Of a stretch of DNA of 64,000 bases, positions 1-11,359 are shown piece after piece; position 1 is the first letter of the stretch, and every line of letters starts with the position of its first letter. A program made the translations under genes and the position numbers. The notes beneath the pieces were generated by a model. It was given only the letters and a program-made list of their open reading frames with translations. It was not told the origin of the DNA and ran no database searches. The stretch is from Antedon mediterranea (taxonomy: Eukaryota > Echinodermata > Crinoidea > Comatulida > Antedonidae), in contig NC_092670.1 of NCBI RefSeq assembly GCF_964355755.1, forward strand, positions 36,507,795 through 36,571,794. Direction: 5' to 3'.

Positions 1-1258
1 AAATGATCAAATAACAAGCTATGTCTCATCAAGCGGAACCTGTTAGATTAGCTAATTAATTCATAAATAGAATCAACCAATCGGCATTCACTGTTAATCA
101 TGCTTCTACTGATCATGATCAAGCAAGTTATGTGACCTTTAAATGATCAAATAACAAGCTATGTCTCATCAAGCGGAACCTGTTAGATTAGCTAATTAAT
201 TCATAAATAGAATCAACCAATCGGCATTCACTGTTAATCATCCCTCTACTGATCATGATCAAGCAAGTTATGTGACCTTTAAATGATCAAATAACAATCT
301 ATGTCTGATCAAGCGGAACCTGTTAGATTAGCTAATAATTCATAAATAGAATCAACCAATCGGCATTCACTGTTAATCATGCTTCTACTGATCATGATCA
401 AGCAAGTTATGTGACCTTTAAATGATCAAATAACATGCTCTGTGTGATCAAGCGGAACCTGTTAGATTAGCTAATTAATTCATAAATAGAATCAACCAAT
501 CAGCATTCACTGTTAATCATGCTTCTACTGATCATGATCAAGCAAGTTATGTGACCTTTAAATGATCAAATAACATGCTCTGTGTGATCAAGCGGAACCT
601 GTTAGATTAGCTAATTAATTCATAAATAGAATCAACCAATCAGCATTCACTGTTAATCATGCTTCTACTGATCATGATCAAGCAAGTCATGTGACCTTTA
701 AATGATCAAATAACATGCTCTGTGTGATCAAGCGGAACCTGTTAGATTAGCTAATTAATTCATAAATAGAATCAACCAATCAGCATTCACTGTTAGTCAT
801 GCTTCTACTGATCATGATCAAGCAAGTCATGTGACCTTTAAATGATCAAATAACAAGCTATGTCTGATCAAGCGGAACCTGTTAGATTAGCTAATTAATT
901 ATAAATAGAATCAACCAATCAGCATTCACTGTTAATCATGCTTCTACTGATCATGATCAAGCAAGTTATGTGACCTTTAAATGATCAAATAACAAGCTAT
1001 GTCTGATCAAGCGGAACCTGTTAGATTAGCTAATTAATTCATAAATAGAATCAACCAATCAGCATTCACTGTTAATCATGCTTCTACTGATCATGATCAA
1101 GCAAGTCATGTGACCTTTAAATGATCAAATAACAATCTATGTCTGATCAAGCGGAACCTGTTAGATTAGCTAATAATTCATAAATAGAATCAACCAATCA
1201 GCATTCACTGTTAATCATGCTTCTACTGATCATGATCAAATAATAACAAGCTATGTGT
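1..1258. repeat. 140-bp satellite, 9 tandem monomers
   Basis: Monomers start at about 1, 141, 281, 420, 560, 700, 840, 979 and 1119, giving a period of 139-140 bp. Copies are nearly identical. Differences are single bases, a 1-bp indel near the TAATTAATT stretch, and a variant block (AAGCTATGTCT or ATGCTCTGTGT). Each monomer carries the perfect palindrome TGATCATGATCA. The last copy decays after 1240. The array runs off the left edge, so its true length is unknown. No coding potential was seen. Confidence 0.97.
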
Positions 1259-2280
1259 GATCCAGCGTAATTCATAAACACTGGAGACTAAAAGTAAAAA
1301 AAAACACATAAGTACATTAAATTGATTTAATTTTATTATATATTACCTTATTTGGTATGATTAGTACTTATTATTAGGGAGTTACTATTTTTATGCAACG
1401 TCACAGCATAACATTTCTATATATTTTTAAAAATCTTTATCTCTATGTGGTGCTGCATATAACAGTATTACTATTATGTTAGGAGCTTATGGAATATACC
1501 TCTTATTATTAAATTCAATTAAAGAAAATACTTTTAAAAATAATAGTATCGAAATATATAATATATATTATATTTATTTGTTTTATTTTGTTTTATGATT
1601 TATTTGTAATTTAATGAGTCTTTTTGGACCATCGGTCCATTTTTTAATGCGCTTCTGCCCTTACAGGGATCCAGGCCAACAATGGGATTTAATCAGCCAA
1701 CATGGATAATCTATATATTAACTCTTTTTTGGTACAAAAAAAATCCAATTATTTGATCAATTTCAGTTATTTTTGTTGGGTGGGGGATGTGTAAGAAAGG
1801 GTTAGGGGCTGGGTGTTAGGGAGGGGGAGGTATTATTTCTTTTAACTGGCTGAAGAAATACGCAGTACTTTTTTTATACGATGTTCCTAATCAAATTTCT
1901 TGTCGGAAACAACAGGTTGTTGTGATGTGTACCTATGCTGAACTGCATCGGTACTATATTACTACTTAATTAGGATAGTTTGACGTCATTCGTTAGGTTA
2001 AAGGTCAAATATAGTGTATGTAAATTAAATTTTCAAAGTAATAAAAAGTAATGATAAACTGTACATTATATATTAATTCGCTGCTGAAAATATATACATG
2101 CCAAAATAAATGTGAACATCTATATACATATATTAGAATTTTATATTATATTCATTAATAATTAGTTTTATCAACGTTACGGTATTATTTATTAATTAAT
2201 TAATTCATTTCTTGTTATTTTATCTTACTGGGATATACAGTATACACGTATTCAAAAAACCTTTACCAATAAATACAGAC
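1259..2280. other. Non-coding AT-rich DNA
   Basis: No ORF, exon or recognisable repeat was found. A G-rich stretch lies at about 1777-1833, in an otherwise AT-rich background. Confidence 0.6.
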
Positions 2281-2725
2281 ATGCGTATTACTCGCATGTA
2301 TTTGCTTGAGAGTGAGCCTTACTATTGCTGGAGTTTCATTTATGCACACAAAAAATAAATAGCTGTTTTCTTAAATGGCGCTCGGTCATTACACGCGTAT
2401 CACACGCATGTATTTTTCGGGTAAAAATCCCGATTATTGCTCCCTAATGTTTAATTCGCACAAAAATAAATAAATGGTTCTCGTATGTCGCTCGTCAATA
2501 CACGCGTATCACTCGCATGTATTTTTCGAGTAAAATTCCGGTTATTGCTGCCTAATTTTCACAAAATAAGTTATTGGTTCTCGTATGTCGCTCGGGCATT
2601 ACACGCGTATCACTCGCATGTATTTTTCGAGTAAAATTCCGGTTATTGCTCATGCCTAATTTTCACAAAATAATTAATTCTTTCTCGTATGTCGCTCGGT
2701 CATTACACGCGTATCACTCACATGT
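2281..2725. repeat. ~104-bp degenerate tandem repeat, 4 copies
   Basis: The landmark ACACGCGTATCAC recurs at about 2391, 2500, 2601 and 2705, giving spacings of 109, 101 and 104 bp. Each unit also contains a CGCATGTATTTTTCGAGTAA-like segment and a TCGTATGTCGCTCGG segment. Copies differ by small indels. Confidence 0.9.
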
Positions 2726-3380
2726 CTCAATTGTGAATGATTGGTAAAGGATTTTTGATTAGCGCTTTAAATTATTCATCTAGTTCGTTACATCATTAAT
2801 CTTTATCCTTGTAATAATTTTAATCTTTAATACTACATGCTACAAATGAATACAAATAAACAGTAAGTTATTTATAGGCCTATGTGTTAATAAGTTTAAA
2901 CTAAAAAATGTACATCATACATTGCATATTAGTTTCTTCTCATGGCATTGAAACCAAATGTATTCAATATATTATATGTATAAAGTGAAGCTTACTGATT
3001 ATAATAATAATGGTGATTAATGTGTTTTTAAACTAAACAATCGTTTGTTAAATCAAGTACAGTTATTCATTATTGCAGCGGTCCTTCTCATGCGCATGCG
3101 CTAACGATGCTATGTACTTTTTCTCCGTGTGTTTAATCGATCAATTGCTATAATGTAAATAAAGATATAATATCGTATGGACACGATTTGTCAACTATAA
3201 CAAAAGCAAGACTTATTAACCTTTTTTACAATGGTCGTGTTTTTGTGTGCTTTTCAATTCCAGTCAATATCAATAAGCTTGTACGCGAGATCTCGGAACG
3301 TATGTGAACGATAGTTCAATCAACTTTACTCGTTGAAAAGATCTAAGCTTAGTTGCCAATTGGACGCACGTAGCGACCAT
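2726..3380. other. Non-coding DNA
   Basis: AT-rich sequence without exon-like or repeat structure that I can support. Confidence 0.5.
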
Positions 3381-3531
3381 AAAGCTTGGTTCCCACTACA
3401 GAGACGCAAAAACGTAGACACAATGCAAGAACGTAGACGCAATTGCTGCAAGAGAGTTTATCGATGACAAGCGACAGCTTGAATATTTCATCGCTTGTGA
3501 TTGGTCAAATCACTTGCGTTTGGAACCAAGT
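3381..3531. mobile_element. MITE family A, copy 1
   Basis: Family A elements are short palindromic repeats whose ends read TAAAGCTTGGTTCCCACTAG and its reverse complement, with GACGCAACGCAAGGACGTAA-like subterminal sequence. This copy has a good left end and a degraded right end (TTTGGAACCAAG). Its core carries the family signature of CACAAGCGA and GATTGGTCAA segments facing each other. It is non-autonomous and encodes no protein. Confidence 0.8.
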
Positions 3532-3661
3532 TTGAGTACAACACGGTAACGGTGTGGGCCTAAGCGGAAACCGTAGAATGTGAATCTCTGCAGAGCGGAA
3601 ACCACTCGCCCGTTCCCTCCGCGCTGTGTGTAAATATGGTCATAAGGAATAACATATATTC

Positions 3662-3828
3662 TAAAGCGTGGTTCCCACTAGCGACGCAACACAAGGACGT
3701 AACGCAACGCAAGTGAATTGACCAATCACAAGCGATGGCTAACTGTCTATAACTTCGCTCGTCATTGGTTAAAACGCCTGCGTTGCGTTTACGTCCTTGC
3801 GTTACGTTCTAGTGGGAACCAAGCTTTA
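3662..3828. mobile_element. MITE family A (short subtype, A1), copy 2
   Basis: A complete 167-bp copy. The ends TAAAGCGTGGTTCCCACTAG and CTAGTGGGAACCAAGCTTTA are inverted repeats. The core contains GACCAATCACAAGCGATGG facing CATTGGTTAAAACGC. The terminal TA on each side is compatible with a TA target-site duplication (Tc1/mariner-like). That mobiliser is an inference. Confidence 0.92.
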
Positions 3829-3860
3829 AGGCCTATTACCGTTACCGTTCGTCGTATGTG

Positions 3861-4101
3861 TAAATTGGCCATGGTCACTAAAGCGTGGTTCCCACTAGAA
3901 CGCAATGCAGCGACGTATTGACGCAAAGTGATGTAATCACAAGTGGGATTCAACCGACGACGCAACAGTGCTGCAAAAACTGCAGGTTTGATTTCACGCA
4001 GGTGGGGGCAAACACAATTGGAAGAAAGTTTTCTTACGTTGCGTAGGTTGCGTTCGTTGCGTCCTAGTGGGAACCAAGCTTTAGTGACCATGGCCAATTT
4101 A
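3861..4101. mobile_element. MITE family A (long subtype, A2) with extended inverted ends
   Basis: The family A element itself spans 3879-4083 and has the A2 core (TGATTTCACGCAGG, GTTTGATTTCACG). Here the inverted symmetry continues 18 bp beyond the usual ends. TAAATTGGCCATGGTCAC lies at 3861-3878, and its reverse complement follows the right end up to 4101. The total inverted arm is therefore close to 38 bp. Confidence 0.9.
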
Positions 4102-4465
4102 AACAATAATTGTGATCCCAGAGAATGTCACGTCCATCAATATACTAACTCAAATTGTTAAATTGCATCAAAACAAACAAGAGACTGATTAATGATAATG
4201 TAATTTTCTACTACAAGTACGTACATCTAATTATGTTGAATCAACAATCAGAAGTAGACCTGCCAGCACGTCATTGTAATATTACATACGGGTACGATTT
4301 AAATAGTGACATCATATTAACCTGCGCCCGCTAATCGATCGTTTACGCGAGTATTGTCCACGATCAATACAACAACCAGTATGTAAACAAATCGTCCAAA
4401 TTCAATTGGTAACCATTCTTGGCTTGAAAAAAAAAATCGCTGAGTATGCATTTACAACGAGCAGT
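4102..4465. other. Non-coding DNA
   Basis: No supported feature. Confidence 0.5.
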
Positions 4466-4590
4466 GACAAAAAATGTGATGTGCCCATACATGATGATGT
4501 CATACCACTAGTTTAAGCATATTACAGTACTACCATATTTGGGCACATTATATTTTTTTCAAACTAGTTTGATAGTGTAGACATTGCATT
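4466..4590. mobile_element. MITE family B, partial copy
   Basis: Family B has ends AAAGCTCTGTCTACACTATC and the reverse complement. Inside are GTGTGATGTGCCC facing GGGCACATCACAC, and ATATGGTAGTGATATGACAT repeats. This copy has the internal part and the right side (CAAACTAGTTTGATAGTGTAGACA). The left end is missing. Confidence 0.75.
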
Positions 4591-4665
4591 ACTAGTAGAT
4601 GTAGGTAGACTTGTCTGGGTTCCAGACAGAGGTTTGACCTAATAGTATGGACGTATAAACAATAT

Positions 4666-4750
4666 TAAAAGATAAATATTTTGGCACATATTGCGTTTCA
4701 TACGTATACTACTTAAGACAATACATACAGACTTGGGAAAGTCTAGGATG
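4666..4750 (+). repeat. Dispersed repeat D, copy 1
   Basis: The segment AAAGATAAATATTTTGGCAC followed by GCGTTTCATAC and ACAGACTTGGG recurs at 6500-6545 and 23097-23210. Its distal part recurs inverted at 26003-26040. Its nature is unknown. It is probably an old mobile element. Confidence 0.55.
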
Positions 4751-5551
4751 TAGACCTACTCTACATGCCTACAGACGAAATAAAAAATATATATATATAT
4801 TTTATCCGTATATTATTTATTCAGCAGAAAGCATGTTTTAAAGATCGATAAAATTAGAACAAGATGTCAAGTGGGAAAGTAGTATAATAAACCGGGTATG
4901 AATGTTCAACTGTATTATGCTTTTACGACGTGACAAATTATGAGCACGCAATAGGCCATGACACTACACATCTTGTATCTTGTAACAGTTTAATATTATC
5001 GCCTGCAGTTATGACGTCACGGTAATTTATTACCTCATTTCGGCGCTACACGTTTCAAAATTTACCATATGACAAAAACATCACCGTTAACTTCAATATT
5101 TCTGTATGAATTTTGTTCTAATAATTTTCAAAATGGTAATATCGATAACAACAAAAAATGTGTGTTGTACTTTTCGGCAGACAATAAATCATACAGTCGC
5201 GCGCCTTTATACAGTATTATGAAAGTGTTACGCGCGTTTTGACCGAACTTTCGTGAAATATATACTCTTCATTAATGATTCTCATGTTATTACCGTGTTT
5301 TTTCCTGTTTGTGTCAAGTATGCATGAAAGTAGATGATTCAACGATATATCTAGAATCTATTTGGCGTAAGCGAATACTTTTCGTGTCATCCTTTCAATA
5401 GAGAGAAAATTGTAGAATTTCTATAGAAAATATTAACCTCTCTGGAAAAAGACCAAAGAATCTGTTTCCTTGCATCGGCAGCAGCAAGTGCCTTGCACAT
5501 ATTAGTTCAAGCGGTTTAAAAAACTAAACTAAAATCAGTCTACAAACAGCA
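4751..5551. other. Non-coding DNA
   Basis: AT-rich sequence with a short (AT)n run near 4786-4801. No exon-like structure was seen. Confidence 0.5.
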
Positions 5552-5645
5552 AACTTTATGTGAGAAAAAAGTGTGATGTGCCCATATATGGACATGATGG
5601 GCACATCACACTTTTTTGTCACATAAAGTGTATGTAGACAGAGCT
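5552..5645. mobile_element. MITE family B, minimal hairpin copy
   Basis: An almost perfect hairpin. The arm with GTGTGATGTGCCCATATATGG is mirrored by GGGCACATCACAC, flanked by ACTTTATGTGA and TCACATAAAGT. It is followed by the family B right end TAGACAGAGCTTTA. The left terminal segment is lost. Confidence 0.85.
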
Positions 5646-7258
5646 TTACATCGGATTGTTCTATCGTATTTACATGTGACGCGTGTACCTATTTCAAGCG
5701 GCATTGAAAAAGGCAATAAGTTACCGCGTGCGCGTATACAACATCGTACTCATCAACTATTGAACTCACACGCGCATTGAAGTTATCGTCGCAAACAAAT
5801 TATAAACCTTGGTGAAACAAAGTGGAGATGCCATAGGCCTCAAACTCAGAAAAAAGAAATTGTGGTTGGGGCTTAGCACCCAAAATATGCCAAATTCAAT
5901 CGCAATTTATTAATATTTGCGATAAAGAAAAAAAACCACACTGAATCGATAACTATTTCTTTATTAATTTCAACATTCAAATTAGTATAAGTCTTAGTTT
6001 CTGTTTAACTTTGTGTAAACCAGAATTTCTGTGCATCAACATAAAAATCTCTCTCTCTCTCTCTCTCTCTCGACGGCGCGCGCATGACGTAGAATCCAGT
6101 AATTTTCCCTCAACAGGCAGTAGAAGCAGTAGAACCACTTTAGTAATTATCTAACATACATATAAGATTCTATCCATTGATCTTTTTTGTTTTAACGGAG
6201 CTAGTTTCACCCGAGGGTGAACCATACCTGCCATTATACACACCTCAATATATCAGTAATGTGCCTTTTAAGTAAATAATTGATCACGCTTCGAGGTGTA
6301 CAACGAAGTAAATAGGCTGTTTGTAAAATATTGAATATATTGCTACTTCATCTTCATCAAATTATCATTTTTGTGTGTATTATCTGCTTTAAGTAAAAAC
6401 CTATAGTGAATAATTGTGTGTTGGAGGTTGCAAATACAAATACTCACCGGATTTGAGTAGTTTAGTTTCTAGACTGCATGTTTCGACATTTTATTAGTAA
6501 GAGATAAATATTTTGGCTCATATGGCGTTTCATATTTACATACTTGCTCACATTTTTTCTCAGAGAAAAATTTAAACGCCTGGAAAAATATTAGAACAAT
6601 AATTAAAACTGTTACGTCAAAAAGTCGAGCGGCGTTTTTTGTAAGAAAGAAATAAGAAATATTTCTTGTTTATTTTAATTTCAGTCACAGTTACAGTATT
6701 CGGTCCTTTTCTTTTTTCCGTCTGAACTTAGTTCAGTTCATGTCAGCTGAATACAGTATCATACCTCTTTTTCAGAATCAACGTACGATCTTCGAGTAAG
6801 CCCACCTGAAGGCAAGCTTGAGTCTTCTAAGTTTAAACGATCGTTAAGCAAATTATAGGTTGTTTCCTATATGAATATTTATGATAAGTATAAATAGTAG
6901 GCCTATACACAGCTTCTGGTGAAAGCTGACGTCATTAGTAATTTAGAATTGTCATTTTTGGCTTAGATACGGGTGATTTAACCTCAGATATCGGATTATG
7001 CTAACGATTTAACGACAGTTTAAAAATATCTCTACCAGCTGATTCTATTGCATCCTCTAGCATCGTTACGAGCGAGAAGATACGACGTGACGCGAGAGCC
7101 CTTTTTGGTTTCAATGATGTATATACTTCCCGTCGTTTTACACCAAATGGAATAATGCAATATGATGTACAAAATGTAAAGGGTCACAAACGAATCAAAA
7201 TTGTGATAGCGCGCTTCCGCGACTACGCGAATTTGGATAATTGTGGTTGTACAATTTC
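5646..7258. other. Non-coding DNA with a fragment of repeat D
   Basis: Contains the (CT)n microsatellite at 6048-6071 and a partial copy of dispersed repeat D at about 6500-6545. The reading frames around 7032-7349 look like chance frames overlapping the SINE that follows. Confidence 0.5.
6048..6071. repeat. (CT)n microsatellite
   Basis: About 12 uninterrupted CT dinucleotides. Confidence 0.97.
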
Positions 7259-7520
7259 GGAGTTGGGTAGCCGAGTGGTTAGGACACTTGAATGTCAAAC
7301 AGAGAGACCGGGTTCACTTCACGACAACTCCCAGTTCACTCAGATGTAAATGTTGTGTACCTCATGGTTGAAAATACTAGAGAGAAAAAGGTATTGTTGA
7401 AAGGAACTGGCCACCCTACCACATAATGCCGAGGCTTAGTACAATGAGCTCCCAACAGATCATTTCCCTACGTTCAGAATGAACACGGGACTCACATTTA
7501 CGGGGTTGTACGATTACAAT
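7259..7520 (+). mobile_element. tRNA-derived SINE
   Basis: The head is tRNA-like. A 7-bp acceptor stem pairs GGAGTTG (7259-7265) with CAACTCC (7325-7331). The A-box is TAGCCGAGTGG, as in Ser/Leu tRNAs. The B-box GGGTTCACTTC is decayed and the T-stem no longer pairs, so this is not a working tRNA. The body continues with AAAGGTATTGTTGAAAGGAA and CGAGGCTTAGTACAATGAGC. The 3' limit is uncertain. Confidence 0.6.
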
Positions 7521-8970
7521 TATAGTTGTTGTGCACTCTAACTGGTCATGATGTCATTGGGTTAGCGGTAAGTCGGTCCTAAGTAAATTCAACCTCCTAC
7601 GGTGCCATACTGGGTGCCGTCGCGTACTGAATGAATGGCGTTGGTAAATTTAACGCGCGATGTTTGTTGAAAAGCATTAGTTAAATTACCGTTATTTCCA
7701 GACGTCTTAAACCGTTTTAACCTTGTGTAGCCTATTAATAAGGATATTTGCAAGGCTCGCGAACGTCATAAGACTCAAGCTAATCATTCAGCCAGTAGGA
7801 ATTTAAGGTTTAACAGCAGATTACAAATACATATATTTATATTTAAACTTCTACGTTTGTTTTCTCACTTTATAAATAGTTCTTGATCTACTACGCTACA
7901 TTAGTAGTATATTTAAAGAAACGTATGCGTATGCCATTAACATTACTCTGACGTCACGCCGTACCTAATCCAGAATCGTATTATTTATGTTTAGACGTTT
8001 CGCTTGTTATTTGTTTTGCTCTCTTTTATGAGATTTATGATAGTGAAATGACGTCACGGTGTCACGCTCGCGTAAACTTTGTATCTGTCTGCTATTGACG
8101 TCACTAATTAGTGTAACATACTGCTTGCAAATTAAACTTTTAGTGGTGGTAATAGTGTTTTACTAAAAATAAACATCTAAACAAAGCATTATCTATTTTT
8201 AGAACGTATTGTTGATATCGTCATAAAATATTTTTGTTTGTTGTAAATGTTGTACTACATAATTATTGTTTTAATGATTGTTGTGAGATTGTTGCCTCAG
8301 GGTATACTCACATTGTTTTATTTCGTACGTTTAGGCATTGTAACGTTTATTTACTTTTTCTATTATTGCATTATAGTTTTTGAGATTAAGTTTATAGAGT
8401 TAGTTATTACAACTAGAGAGTTATCTAAGTCATGTCTTGGTCATTAATGTGTTTGAATAAGTGATATATCGGCCCGGCAAAATACAAATTCAGTATTTAC
8501 AGATTGCACGAGCCAATCATAACGGTGGTATTTTCGATGTTAGAAATAGCCGAGTCGTTCAATCAGCATGGAAAGGAATGGCATTTATGCAGAAACGCGA
8601 AACCACGGTACTCTGGTCGTCGAAAGATCACCACTACTGTAGTAGAATCAAAACCACTTCAACAGAAGAAGAAACTAATCTTGTAACAATAAAAAATAAA
8701 AACATAAATGTTATCTTAATACAGTATTGAGAATCGGCACGTAAAACGTAAATCGACAAATGTACAAGGGGAATGGGCTTTCGTGGCCCAGGGCAACGGG
8801 TCTGTCGTGCAAAACGTACACGTAAGATATTTCCTCCTTTATCAATCATTAGAACTAATATTTCAGCAAATACATCATTGTTCTGGTTCTAGTACGTTAA
8901 GTGTCCATAGAATTTTAATTACTCGGGTTTAGAATAGGCCTACTGAAATTTAATTTTTCCTTAGTACCAA
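7521..8970. other. Non-coding DNA with weak ORFs
   Basis: A + strand frame at 8461-8730 (89 codons) and a basic frame near 8760-8890 have mixed, protein-like composition. Neither has clear splice or start context or a family I recognise. I do not call a gene here. Confidence 0.4.
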
Positions 8971-10001
8971 TATATATATATATATATATATATCCATCCA
9001 AAGGCAAATTACTGAAAAAAATGACAATGCTGTGGGTATCAGTGGCTGGATCTCAATGGAGATACAAAAATAAAAAGCGAAAAGCTAAATCAAAACGATA
9101 AAGTAAACAGCCAGAAAAGTTAGCATATATATATATATATATATATATTTTTTAATTTAAAACGATAAAGATGAGGAAATCTGTGAGAATGAGAAAAAGT
9201 CGCCCCAACCGAGACTCGAACTCGGACCGCCTGCTTGATATGCAGATGTCCTAACCATTAGACCACTGGGGCTTTCATGGTATTGTTCGAACTCGATTGG
9301 ATAACGACTCTTTAACATTCTCGGCGTGGTACGGCGGAACAGCACTAGTCCTCAGTTGTACGCACGCGCAACAGAGATCAAAATGATAAGTCCTCAATAA
9401 AATTTCAGTATATCACCGGGCGGTTTAGAATTAATGTTCTTTGCCTCTTGTGTTTATATATATAAAAGTATCTCTTCGGAGATCCCGCCTCGTGAATAAA
9501 AATTCTGAAAGATGAGGACGTATCAATTTGTCGTTATCCAATCGAGTTCGAACAATACCATGGTTAGGACATCTGCATATCAAGCAGGCGGTCCGAGTTC
9601 GAGTCTCGGTTGGGGCGACTTTTTCTCATTCTCACAGATTTCCTCATCTTTATCGTTTCAAAATAATTAATTAAATTTCAGTATATCACCGGGCGGTTTA
9701 GAATTAATGTTCTTTGCCTCTTCTTTGCAGCACTTGCCAGCTTTATACTATGACGTTATCCAAATTCCTTCACTTGCAGGGCTAGTATTGCCCGAAAGCT
9801 CTGCTAACTTTTCTGGCTGTTTAATTTATCGTTTTGATTTAGCTTTTCGCTTTTTATTTTTGTATCTCCATTGAGATCCAGCCACTGATACCCACAGCAT
9901 TGTCATTTTTTTCAGTAATTTGCCTTTGGATTTATATATATATATATATATATTTGATCTCTGGTGCGCGTGCAACTGAGGACTAGTGCTGTTCCGCCGT
10001 A
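8971..10001. mobile_element. Composite repeat with inverted tRNA-like modules
   Basis: Four module pairs are visible. Module A (8993-9124, minus-like) is mirrored at 9803-9931. Module B with the tRNA-like head (9159-9306) is mirrored at 9531-9659. A 49-bp module is repeated directly and without change (9401-9449 and 9674-9722). A terminal module (9330-9379) is mirrored at 9956-10001. (TA)n tracts lie at about 8971-8992, 9125-9148 and 9932-9953. The right B module lacks about 19 bp that includes the tRNA 5' part. The missing segment is bounded by an ATGG microhomology. The arrangement suggests two copies inserted head-to-head, or one foldback-like element. The segment GGGCTAGTATTGCCCGAAAG at about 9779 resembles motifs near ends of Penelope-like elements, but that is only a memory-based hint. 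Confidence 0.7.
9202..9272 (-). tRNA. tRNA-like sequence (SINE head or pseudogene)
   Basis: The 71-nt minus-strand sequence folds as a full cloverleaf. Acceptor GCCCCAG pairs with TTGGGGC, the D-arm is GTCT/GGAC, the anticodon stem is TCTGC/GCAGG, and the T-arm CCGAG/CTCGG has loop TTCGAGT. The A-box TGGTCTAATGG resembles Glu/Asp tRNAs and the B-box GAGTTCGAGTC is intact. The 7-nt anticodon loop is ATATCAA, which would place ATC at 34-36 (Asp, with an unusual A34). The inverted second copy at 9531-9659 lacks the 5' part. A SINE head or tRNA-derived repeat is more likely than a functional tRNA. Confidence 0.5.
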
Positions 10002-11146
10002 TATTGTTGGCGGAATTTTAATTGAAGAAACCATTTAATCGGTTTTATTGGGTTAAACTGTCTGACGTCATCAGTCAACTGTTTATGTGAAATTGAAATT
10101 TTGGCAAATTGTATAAAATGTTGCAAAAATCTCTAATTCTGCAAAGGTTGGAATGAAGATAAATCATAGTTGTAAGGAGGCTTCAAACTTAGCTTTACAG
10201 AGACGGTTTGGCAAGAGCTTATAAGCCAAATGAATGACAAAGATTTCACAGATGGAATGTGCAGTGTGCTTTTTTTCTTTTGCAGTTTCTTCATCTTTGT
10301 CGTTAATTTTACTTAGAAGATATAGACCGGAGAGGTTGTAAAAGAAGAAAAGTGAATTTTAGTCTGGAAATGATCAATCACGCATTAACTACTCTTTCAT
10401 GTTTTATTATATTAGCTGAAATATTTTATATCCAAATGTAAGTGTACGATGCGTGTATTTTCATATTCATTTATTTTCTTCAAATATTATATTTTGCGTG
10501 TGTAATGGGTTAACATTCATTTTAAATGTTAGGCCTATGCTTGATTTCCATGCACGAATATCGCACGCGAGCAGACATTCTGTGAATGATCTTATTTTCC
10601 TATATTTTAGGTTAAAATATTATCATATAATAGGCTAGTTTAGCTATTGAGATATATTTAGCAATCTTGTATAGATATGGTGTAGGATATCATAATTGTT
10701 TAAATAGCAATTGACATTATTGCATAACTCATTTATTCAAAATAATTTAAATTTCCATTTTTTTTTTTCATTTACAATTGTAAATTTATTTACGTCAATT
10801 GTCATCATTTTCTACATGCAATTAACTTGTTCTCAGTTCACCGCAAGGCATTGACAAATAATAGTTTCAACACCAATTGTGACCATTTAGGCCCAATCCC
10901 GAAGACGCCAACAAAAGGCATGTCTGCCTCCCTCGTATGGTTTCCTCGCGTGTTGATCAAACGAATTTGCTTTTGCAATTTAATAATAAGCTGCTTTATT
11001 GTGCGAAGTAACAATGCAATATCGAACATCTTGAATATAATACGTTTAGTGTAGATATACCGGTACTAGCAAAATGATGATTTTGTGCGATAAGCGACAT
11101 CCGCATTATTTACACTACTTTTTAGGATTGCCGTATAATTGAGCTG
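10002..11146. other. Upstream flank of the TASK gene, no supported feature
   Basis: AT-rich sequence. Short ORFs near 10453-10638 and 10827-11054 have no recognisable content. Confidence 0.5.
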
Positions 11147-11240
11147 ATTTGCATAAGAAATACGCATGCGCTGTTGTTCGTTCGTCCTTTCTCTGCTTGG
11201 GCATTGTACGGCAGTCGTTCAGTTGCATAGTGATAATTGC
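11147..11240 (+). promoter_or_regulatory. Possible core promoter of the TASK gene
   Basis: Within 250 bp upstream of the start codon lie an octamer ATTTGCAT (11147-11154), an NRF1-like CGCATGCGC (11163-11171) and an initiator-like TCAGTT (11219-11224). No TATA box sits at the expected distance. The site choice is inference. No transcript evidence is available. Confidence 0.25.
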
Positions 11241-11287
11241 TTCATATAGATCAGTGAATCGGATTTTCATAGATAAGGATTTTTATC

Positions 11288-11332
11288 ATGATGGATATGT
11301 TACCCCGGTTTGACCAATCCAATGGAAAATAG
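11288..11332 (+). CDS. Upstream ORF 1 (14 codons)
   Basis: ATG at 11288 runs 14 codons to TAG at 11330-11332, 53 bp before the channel start. It would be translated only if the 5' leader extends this far. It is inferred from the position alone. Confidence 0.3.
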   Translation: MMDMLPRFDQSNGK

Positions 11333-11359
11333 TATACGTGTTTAGCTAGAGTGTTCAAC

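Noticed and set aside
3718-4161. ORFs in the 3.7-4.2 kb cluster, and the one at 22286-22681
   Set aside because: They run through palindromic family A MITEs and repeat the same peptide pieces in several frames.
9202-9272. Functional tRNA gene
   Set aside because: It folds well, but the anticodon loop would give an A34 Asp anticodon. The sequence is also part of a repeated composite module with a truncated inverted copy.
9440-9830. Hammerhead ribozyme near the GATGAGGAC and GCCCGAAAG motifs
   Set aside because: I could not find the ordered CUGANGA and GAAA core with pairing stems on either strand.
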